A DNA stretch of 6,815 bases, taken from contig CALCEJ010000033.1 in assembly GCA_937900465.1 (NCBI GenBank), positions 1-6,815 on the forward strand. Direction: 5' to 3'. Each line of letters starts with the position of its first letter. Position 1 is the first letter of the stretch. Made by a program: the position numbers and the translations under genes. Source of the DNA: an uncultured Bacteroidales bacterium (GTDB lineage Bacteria; Bacteroidota; Bacteroidia; Bacteroidales; UBA932). The notes under the pieces are model-generated. The model was not told the DNA's origin, ran no database searches, and worked only from the letters and a program-made list of their open reading frames with translations. Of the stretch, positions 1 to 4,591 are shown piece after piece.

Positions 1-28
1 CGCATTGTGACCTCGTCAGTTACACTGA

Positions 29-754
29 CGCTCCCCGGCAGGGGTTCGTACAACCACTACCTACAACAAGCGATACGGCCTCAAAACCTTGTACTTCTCT
101 CCTGAAAATCAGCCCGTTAACTTCCACCTCTCCAAGTTGGTCTCCAAGTTTACAGGAAAACACTTCGACAAGTCTTCCTTGACAGAGGACGAGGTAAGAG
201 CGATTGTGGACTATATCACTGACAACTTCTTCTTCTGCAATTATCAGCGGGTCTCGACTTCCAAACAGATTCTTGAGGTTTCCGAGAGGCTGATTCTTGA
301 AAACGGCGTCAAGATAATCGTGATTGACGCTTTCAATAAGATTGAGAGCGAGAACGGACTCGAGGACAACCTGCTTTATATCAGCAAGTTATTAGATACA
401 CTCTGCACCTTTGCTATCAAGGAGGATATCCTGATTATGCTTGTCGCTCACCCTAAGAAAATGGATACAGGTCGCGACAACCAACATAGAGTCCCCACTC
501 CGTATGATATCAACGGTAGCGCTAACTTCTTTAATAAGAGCGACTTCGTGTTTACGGTTCAGCGAACTCGACGTAGCAAGGACGATACACACGTAATCAT
601 AGACGTCGGCAAGGTCAAGTTCTCGAACTACGGCTGTCAGGGACGAGTGGAACTTGATTACGACAGGGAGTCGGGGAACTACTTCGACCCTGCGGGGAGA
701 GAGGTATCTGTCAATTTCAACGACTCGGACTTCTTTGACGACGAGGAGGAGTAA
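29..754 (+). CDS. gp4/Twinkle-type replicative DNA helicase, C-terminal part (5' end missing or frameshifted)
   Basis: This is the RecA-like motor domain of a hexameric 5'-3' DNA helicase of the phage T7 gp4 / Twinkle type, which unwinds DNA at a phage or plasmid replication fork. Counting residues from the TTG at 89, I see SPEN near 4-7 (the likely catalytic glutamate strand), a Walker B strand KIIVIDAFNKI at about 75-85, the LVAHPKK strand at about 118-124, and an INGSANFFNKSDFVFTVQR block at about 141-159. A K-x-K...G-x-x-G block follows near 175-185. The tail is very acidic (DSDFFDDEEE), like the gp4 tail that contacts the polymerase. The frame is open only from 29, with TGA at 8 and 26. 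A P-loop-like stretch LPGRGS is read in a different frame (31-48), and no Walker A lysine is visible, so the gene may be broken here or the window edge may be unreliable. TTG at 89 is only the first possible in-frame start and is unlikely to be the true one. Confidence 0.75.
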   Translation, partial: RSPAGVRTTTTYNKRYGLKTLYFSPENQPVNFHLSKLVSKFTGKHFDKSSLTEDEVRAIVDYITDNFFFCNYQRVSTSKQILEVSERLILENGVKIIVIDAFNKIESENGLEDNLLYISKLLDTLCTFAIKEDILIMLVAHPKKMDTGRDNQHRVPTPYDINGSANFFNKSDFVFTVQRTRRSKDDTHVIIDVGKVKFSNYGCQGRVELDYDRESGNYFDPAGREVSVNFNDSDFFDDEEE

Positions 755-760
755 ACCTCT

Positions 761-794
761 ACCCGTATGCCCCGACGGGTTATAATATCGGGGC
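761..794 (+). promoter_or_regulatory. Two overlapping, mutually exclusive hairpins after the helicase gene
   Basis: ACCCGT (761-766) can pair with ACGGGT (775-780), and GCCCCGA (769-775) can pair with TCGGGGC (788-794). The two stems share bases 769-780, so only one can form at a time. No run of T follows the second stem; the next bases are A-rich and lead to the GTG at 814. The site could be a weak terminator or an attenuator-like switch between the helicase and the small genes. Its function is inferred from pairing alone. Confidence 0.4.
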
Positions 795-813
795 AAACTA
801 AATAATAATTAAA

Positions 814-990
814 GTGTTAACAAGTTATCAGTTTGAGTTTGATAGTTGTCTTGAGGCGATTATCAACGACCCCACGGCGGTAGACGTGGAGTATTATTTC
901 TACCGAATGGAACAGCTCACGAACGCGCTGCGTGAGTTTGTCTCCAAGGAACAAGCAGCGCGCAAAAACGACGAGTATGAGTACAGATAA
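814..990 (+). CDS. Small acidic protein of unknown function (58 aa)
   Basis: This is an open frame from GTG at 814 to TAA at 988-990. The product starts MLTSYQFEFDSCLEAIINDP and ends ARKNDEYEYR. It is acidic and mostly helix-compatible, with no membrane segment, signal peptide or motif I recognise. Three points support it as a real gene. It lies on the same strand as its neighbours and starts 60 bases after the helicase stop. It overlaps the next gene by 14 bases (977-990), as in compact phage or plasmid operons. It also fills a gap that would otherwise hold no gene. No clear ribosome binding site is present; the leader is A/T-rich, which is normal in Bacteroidota. I cannot name a family. It could be an accessory protein of the replication cluster, but that rests on position only. 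Confidence 0.5.
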   Translation: MLTSYQFEFDSCLEAIINDPTAVDVEYYFYRMEQLTNALREFVSKEQAARKNDEYEYR

Positions 991-1216
991 GACTCTGACG
1001 TGGAAACCTCCAAGGAAATATCGGTCTTGGCAACCCTGTGTAGACAAGGACGAGTTTCGCAAGCGGGTCAAGGATTTGGTTGCACCCGAGGATTGGGACG
1101 AGAATGAGTTCGAGCGCCTCTTCTTCAACGCGTTCATTTGCATTTGCTCGGTGAGCAAAGAGCAATATGAGGATTTGGTGGAGTGGGCTGCGACGGGGTT
1201 TTCAATGCCCTTCTAA
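977..1216 (+). CDS. Small protein of unknown function (79 aa)
   Basis: The chosen start is ATG at 977 (MSTDKTLTWKPPRKYRSW), inside the end of the preceding small gene; the 14-base overlap suggests translational coupling. A TTG at 932 in the same frame would add 15 residues but lies deeper in the upstream gene, so I prefer the ATG. The N-terminus is basic and aromatic (WKPPRKYRSW) and could contact nucleic acid. The middle and end are acidic and probably helical (DWDENEFERLFFNAF, KEQYEDLVEWA). There are no transmembrane segments and no enzyme motif I recognise. The stop at 1214-1216 is followed at once by a palindromic terminator. It probably belongs to the same cluster as the helicase; its function is unknown. 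Confidence 0.6.
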   Translation: MSTDKTLTWKPPRKYRSWQPCVDKDEFRKRVKDLVAPEDWDENEFERLFFNAFICICSVSKEQYEDLVEWAATGFSMPF

Positions 1217-1220
1217 CACG

Positions 1221-1250
1221 AGAGACGCCGCGATCGCGGCGTCTCTTCTA
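1221..1250. terminator. Perfect 26-base palindrome, terminator between convergent genes
   Basis: Bases 1221-1246 are a perfect palindrome (13-base arms AGAGACGCCGCG-A and their complement), followed on the plus strand by TTCTATTT. It lies between the stop of the rightward small gene (1216) and the stop of the leftward Int1 gene (1248), so it can end both transcripts. GC-rich pairing in the middle makes the hairpin very stable. The T tract is short and interrupted, so termination strength is uncertain. Confidence 0.7.
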
Positions 1251-2795
1251 TTTCGAAAACTTGTAAGTACGCGGGTCAAGCTGTTCAAGGGTCTTTTGCA
1301 GCCGTCTATGGGTCTTCTGTATACGTTGAAGCTTCTTGACATTCGCTTCATTTCCTGCGTGTCGTTCTCTTTCTATGGTCTTCTTTACGAAACCGAGCCT
1401 TTGAGATAGTTTGCTATTGCACTTGGCGAATGAAATGCGATATGCGTCTTGAGCCTTTCTGTCTTGCTTCAGCGAGGTGAGCAATGCGACGATACTGTCT
1501 TCAAGTACAACCAAGTCGGCGTTGGAAGGAACAGGGGTATCCTTGAAGACTGTCTTATCAAAATAATCGTTGATTGCGGCATTCACCTCGTCCAAGTTTG
1601 TGCCTGTCTTTTCTGTTGCAGGTCGCTTTCCATTCTGCGCTTCCTGAACAGCCTTGAACAGAGTTTCCTTCTGCATTTCGGCATAGTACTTCAAGGTTGT
1701 TTTGGTCGTACTGTGGCCGACGAGCTTGGCAATGACGCTCTCTTTGACCCCTTTGTTATAGAGAGTACACACGTAGGTAGTCCTCCCGATATGCGTGTGG
1801 AGCCGTTTCTGTATGCCACAAATATCCTGTATCTCTTTCAGGTAGGCATTGTATTTTTGGTTGGTTAGGTGCGGAAGTTCGTAATCATACTTCTCGAGGA
1901 TTGCCTTGCCCTCCTCCAATACTATAGCCGTAAACTTTTCCTTAGTCTTGACCCGTTTCTTCTCAATATAAATCTGTCCGTCTTTGGGATTCACCTTGAA
2001 GTCTTCCTTCTGCAGCAAATCCAAATCCTTGTATGCCAAGCCCGTGTAGCATTGCATAAGCAATAGGTCGCGAACGTTGGCAAGCCTTGGTATGTCGATT
2101 TTCTTGTTCGCTATCTTCTTGATTTCGTCGGGTTCAAGCCAAACGATATCCTTCTTTTCCCCCTTTGTTATTCTATAGCCCGCATAGGGGTTGGCCTTGA
2201 TTTTCCCTCGATTAAAGGCGAGAGTAAAAGCTGCCTTGGTTCGTGCGTGGTAGTTGTAGATAGTCGATTGGTCAAGTCCTTGTTCCCTCAAGTAAAACTG
2301 TAGATTGTTCACGTGTTGGATATCCACACTTTGAGCGGGGGTGTCGTCTGTAAACTCATTGGCCGCGTAGAATGCATTCTTGGCAAGTAGGTATTTGCCA
2401 TAAGTCGCCATAACGATATCTCCTGATATGAGTTTCTGCTTCTCGTTTCCAATAATGTCAGCCCACAGGTCTCCAAGAGAGTAAGCCTTGGAAACATACT
2501 GTCGTTTCAAGCACTCTTTGAGATTGTCTGCCGTTAGCTCAATATCGGCAAAGGCCATACGCTCGGCATAGTCGTCCACCAAACGGCGCTGATTCTCGCA
2601 ATACGATTTTATTGCATTGGTTTTCTTTGAGGCCATTGCTGCCTTGAAATCTTCAGGCCTTTCTTTCCTTTGAAGGTTGAGGTAGCACCTTTTTTTGTTG
2701 ATTACGATAGATAACTCAATGGGGGCAAGCCCTTTTTTATTTGCTTTCGAGGGCCTACAGTAAAAGTTAATGTCGAATGTCTGCCTTGTTGCCAT
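1248..2795 (-). CDS. Tyrosine recombinase / integrase with C-terminal extension (Int1)
   Basis: This 515-residue site-specific tyrosine recombinase probably integrates and excises the left-hand element. An arm-binding domain spans about 5-90 (INFYCRPSKANKKGLAPIEL onward). A SAM-like core-binding domain spans about 105-205, and the catalytic domain about 215-375. Catalytic residues visible are Lys283 (RVKTK), His335 and Arg338 (HIGR), His361 (VGHS) and nucleophile Tyr370 (TTLKYY), exactly nine residues after His361. The usual first arginine is Ala254 (TGLAYKD). Other Bacteroidales recombinases also lack it: IntDOT has Ser there. The residue after Arg338 is Thr, not the common His. About 140 residues follow the tyrosine, ending in a basic, coiled-coil-like stretch (about 445-505). 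That is long for this family, which is usually near 400 residues. The ATG at 2795 is the natural start of the arm-binding domain. The gene reads leftward and converges on the small genes. Confidence 0.93.
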   Translation of the reverse strand: MATRQTFDINFYCRPSKANKKGLAPIELSIVINKKRCYLNLQRKERPEDFKAAMASKKTNAIKSYCENQRRLVDDYAERMAFADIELTADNLKECLKRQYVSKAYSLGDLWADIIGNEKQKLISGDIVMATYGKYLLAKNAFYAANEFTDDTPAQSVDIQHVNNLQFYLREQGLDQSTIYNYHARTKAAFTLAFNRGKIKANPYAGYRITKGEKKDIVWLEPDEIKKIANKKIDIPRLANVRDLLLMQCYTGLAYKDLDLLQKEDFKVNPKDGQIYIEKKRVKTKEKFTAIVLEEGKAILEKYDYELPHLTNQKYNAYLKEIQDICGIQKRLHTHIGRTTYVCTLYNKGVKESVIAKLVGHSTTKTTLKYYAEMQKETLFKAVQEAQNGKRPATEKTGTNLDEVNAAINDYFDKTVFKDTPVPSNADLVVLEDSIVALLTSLKQDRKAQDAYRISFAKCNSKLSQRLGFVKKTIERERHAGNEANVKKLQRIQKTHRRLQKTLEQLDPRTYKFSK

Positions 2796-2836
2796 TGCGG
2801 TTTACTATTGGTTCAAAAGCTAAGGTAAGCTATTTT

Positions 2837-2896
2837 GGTCGCACTTACAAGTATATGGTCGCAAATATCGGCCAAAACATAGGCGTTTTTGCGACC
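2837..2896. repeat. GGTCGCA repeat cluster upstream of Int1 (candidate integrase arm sites or operator)
   Basis: GGTCGCA occurs at 2837-2843 and 2857-2863, with starts exactly 20 bases apart (two helical turns), and in inverted form (TGCGACC) at 2890-2896. Flanking bases match further: ATTTTGGTCGCA at 2832-2843 faces TGCGACCAATTTT at 2890-2902. The cluster lies 42-101 bases upstream of the Int1 start. Such an arrangement suits arm-type binding sites of the recombinase or a regulator. The role is inferred. Confidence 0.55.
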
Positions 2897-2918
2897 AATT
2901 TTCGGTGTCAAGAAAAGT

Positions 2919-2957
2919 AAAACCCCTCGCAGAACGCTCTGCAAGGGGTTTTTGCGT
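2919..2957. terminator. Strong bidirectional terminator in the junction
   Basis: AAAACCCCT-C-GCAGA (2919-2933) pairs with TCTGC-A-AGGGGTTTT (2938-2952) around an ACGC loop, with one C/A mismatch. The plus strand continues with T-rich sequence (TTTTTGCGTTTT) and the minus strand ends in TTTTACTTTTCT, so it can act both ways. Read leftward it lies directly after the tRNA-like fragment, as expected for a tRNA-gene terminator. It separates the two integrase genes. Confidence 0.85.
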
Positions 2958-2963
2958 TTTTAG

Positions 2964-2984
2964 TGCGGAGAGGACGACCCTCGA
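2964..2984 (-). other. tRNA 3'-end-like remnant, candidate attachment site
   Basis: On the minus strand 2976-2964 reads CGTCCTCTCCGCA, the form of the acceptor 3' strand plus GCA of Bacteroidales tRNA-Ser-type genes. TCGA (2984-2981) lies at the distance where the T-loop TTCGA core would be. The rest of the T stem does not pair, so this is not an intact tRNA. A terminator follows immediately, as after a real tRNA gene. Phages and islands often recombine at tRNA 3' ends, so this could be an attachment-site copy. The match is short and could be chance. Confidence 0.4.
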
Positions 2985-2989
2985 GCGGT

Positions 2990-3080
2990 AAGTTTAGCGT
3001 TGTCAAGCCAAGTTTAGATTTGTTTTATATTCCATTGTAAATCAGCATAGTAAAACGAGTGTTAGTTCAGCGTCGTTTAG
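2990..3080. repeat. AAGTTTAG / GTTYAGCGTYGT repeats upstream of Int2
   Basis: AAGTTTAG occurs at 2990-2997 and 3010-3017, with starts exactly 20 bases apart. A longer, looser copy GTTTAGCGTTGT (2992-3003) matches GTTCAGCGTCGT (3065-3076) at 10 of 12 bases, and GTTTAG occurs again at 3075-3080. They lie 60-150 bases before the Int2 start in a gene-free region. They may be recombinase arm sites of the right-hand element; this is inferred from spacing and position. Confidence 0.4.
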
Positions 3081-3090
3081 GGTGATTTGT

Positions 3091-3121
3091 TTTGATATGT
3101 CAAAAAATGGGTGTAATTTTG
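3091..3121 (+). promoter_or_regulatory. Bacteroidota-type promoter of Int2
   Basis: TTTG (3091-3094) is followed after 19 bases by TAATTTTG (3114-3121), which matches the Bacteroidota housekeeping form TTTG-N19-21-TAnnTTTG. Transcription would start about 13 bases before the ATG at 3142, giving a very short leader. The -33 box lies inside a dyad TTTTGA-TATG-TCAAAA (3090-3105), and GGGTGTAA is repeated at 3109-3116 and 3121-3128 around the -7 box, so repressor control is plausible. Confidence 0.8.
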
Positions 3122-3141
3122 GGTGTAAGAACTGAAACGCT

Positions 3142-4434
3142 ATGTCAATAACGATTACTCATCGCATCAACCGGGGCATTGTCGTACGTGATGGACGGAC
3201 CGACTGCCAGATACGCCTCCGGGTTTCGTACCGAGGCAACCGGCTGGATTTATACACTGGATTACTGATTGAGCCGGAGAAGTGGATAGACGCCGTGGTC
3301 GTCGACGGGAAGAAGACCCCGGTCCAACAGGTGAAGAAGGGGTGTAAGTCCTCGCAAGGATACACGGCGACCCAGATAAACAACGCACTGGACGAACGTG
3401 TGCAGTATGTGGAGAAGTTATTTGAGGAGTACGGCGAACTGGAATACGTGCCGACCCCGGATGAACTACGGGACCGCTATAACGACCGATTTGTTCCGGG
3501 CATTGAGAAGAAGGAGACGTTTTTCACCATCTTCGACCAGTTCATGTTGAGGCAAGGGAAGGACGCATCGTGGCAGAGCAACACCTACCAGAAGTTCCGC
3601 ACCGTAAAGAAGCATTTACAGGACTATGACCCCAACCTGACGTTTCAACGCCTTGATGCAGAAGGACTGGTGAAGTACCGGGATTTCCTATGGGAGAGCG
3701 AAGGACTGAACAACGCCTCAACGAACAAGCAACTGGATTTCGTCAAGCAGTTCCTATTGTGGGCGGAGAAAAATGGCTACCACAAGACCAACTACAAGGA
3801 GTTTAAGGCGAAGATGAAGACGTTGGAAAAGGACGTGTTCGCCCTGAACGATGAAGACCTGGAGAAGATAGTCGGTTTCCAGTTCAACGACACGCTTGAT
3901 AAGTACCACACGCTTGAATACACCCGGGATTGTTTCGTGTTTTCGTGTTATACGGGACTACGGCATAGCGACGTTTACCGCCTGACCCGTCCGCAGGTGG
4001 ATTTCAATGACAAGACCATCGCAATACCGGTGAAGAAGACCCGGGATTTTGTGAAAATACCCCTACACGATACTGCATTGGCTATTTTGGAGAAGTATAA
4101 GGACGAGATTTTTGATAACGACCGGGCATTACCGATACTGACTGACCAGAAATGCAACGTCAATATTAAGACGGTCGGGCTATTGTGCGGACTGACCGAG
4201 CCACGTACGATACATAAGATGGTCGGCACGAAGGAGATTACGGAGACGAAGCCGATGTACAAGTACCTATCGTTTCACTGTGGTCGACGGACGTTCATAA
4301 GCCGTATGTTGTCCGGCGGTGCGGCTCCATCCGTGGTGATGTCAATGACCGGACACAAGAAGTATGAAGCGATGAAGCCCTATGTACGCATTATGGACCC
4401 GGCGAAACGGGAGGCGATTGAGCGACTGAAATGA
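3142..4434 (+). CDS. Tyrosine recombinase / integrase (Int2)
   Basis: This complete 430-residue tyrosine recombinase is of the Bacteroidales integrative-element type, cutting and rejoining DNA at attachment sites. The N-terminal arm-binding domain spans about 1-90 (IRLRVSYRGNRLDLYTGLLI). A SAM-like core-binding domain spans about 125-215 and the catalytic domain about 230-425. All expected active-site residues are visible: Arg274 (TGLRHSD), Lys299 (VKKTRD), His379 and Arg382 (FHCGRR), His405 (TGHKK) and nucleophile Tyr414 (MKPYVRI), nine residues after the histidine. Length is normal for the family. ATG 3142 follows a well-formed promoter by about 20 bases, which supports the start. The gene ends 74 bases before a terminator. 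It reads away from the junction and toward the methyltransferase operon, which is probably cargo of the element it mobilises. Unlike Int1 it keeps the first arginine, so the two are clearly different lineages. Confidence 0.95.
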   Translation: MSITITHRINRGIVVRDGRTDCQIRLRVSYRGNRLDLYTGLLIEPEKWIDAVVVDGKKTPVQQVKKGCKSSQGYTATQINNALDERVQYVEKLFEEYGELEYVPTPDELRDRYNDRFVPGIEKKETFFTIFDQFMLRQGKDASWQSNTYQKFRTVKKHLQDYDPNLTFQRLDAEGLVKYRDFLWESEGLNNASTNKQLDFVKQFLLWAEKNGYHKTNYKEFKAKMKTLEKDVFALNDEDLEKIVGFQFNDTLDKYHTLEYTRDCFVFSCYTGLRHSDVYRLTRPQVDFNDKTIAIPVKKTRDFVKIPLHDTALAILEKYKDEIFDNDRALPILTDQKCNVNIKTVGLLCGLTEPRTIHKMVGTKEITETKPMYKYLSFHCGRRTFISRMLSGGAAPSVVMSMTGHKKYEAMKPYVRIMDPAKREAIERLK

Positions 4435-4508
4435 CCCCGGGATATTCACTCCTGAAGGGGGTGTATATTGAGAAAGCGACATAAACAACTGATAATCAAA
4501 CGAATGAG

Positions 4509-4536
4509 ACGGATTTCCACAAGAAGTCCGTTTTTT
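4509..4536 (+). terminator. Rho-independent terminator after Int2
   Basis: ACGGATTTC (4509-4517) pairs with GAAGTCCGT (4523-4531), with one T-G wobble, around the loop CACAA. The stem runs straight into six Ts (4531-4536). It ends the Int2 transcript before the promoter of the methyltransferase. Confidence 0.85.
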
Positions 4537-4540
4537 CGTG

Positions 4541-4571
4541 TTTCAGTTTCGTGGGAAAATCACTAACTTTG
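4541..4571 (+). promoter_or_regulatory. Bacteroidota-type promoter of the methyltransferase operon
   Basis: TTTC (4541-4544, one mismatch to TTTG) is followed after 19 bases by TAACTTTG (4564-4571), a full TAnnTTTG match. Transcription would start near 4578, just before the ATG at 4592. This argues against the longer reading from GTG at 4538, which would lie upstream of the transcript start. The operon thus has its own promoter, separate from Int2. Confidence 0.75.
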
Positions 4572-4591
4572 AATGTTTTAGCGACATCTAT

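Noticed and set aside
1167..2066. Rightward open frames inside Int1 (1167-1409, 1449-1868, 1869-2066)
   Set aside because: They are opposite-strand shadows of a well-supported integrase; their products show no domain and have low-complexity Leu/Phe/Cys-rich composition.
2796..2880. Promoter boxes for Int1 on the minus strand (TAGCTTTTG near 2815, TATACTTG near 2853)
   Set aside because: None fits TAnnTTTG exactly with a -33 box at 19-21 bases, so I do not call a specific promoter.
2950..3000. Intact tRNA gene on the minus strand
   Set aside because: Only the 3' 13 bases and a TCGA match; the T stem does not pair and no anticodon or D arm is present.
4445..4470. Small hairpin CACTCC-TGAAG-GGGGTG after Int2
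   Set aside because: The stem is only six pairs with a wobble and has no T run; the clear terminator is at 4509-4536.
4538..4591. Longer methyltransferase start at GTG 4538 adding 18 residues
   Set aside because: It overlaps the promoter boxes and lies upstream of the likely transcript start; the known family N-terminus begins at ATG 4592.
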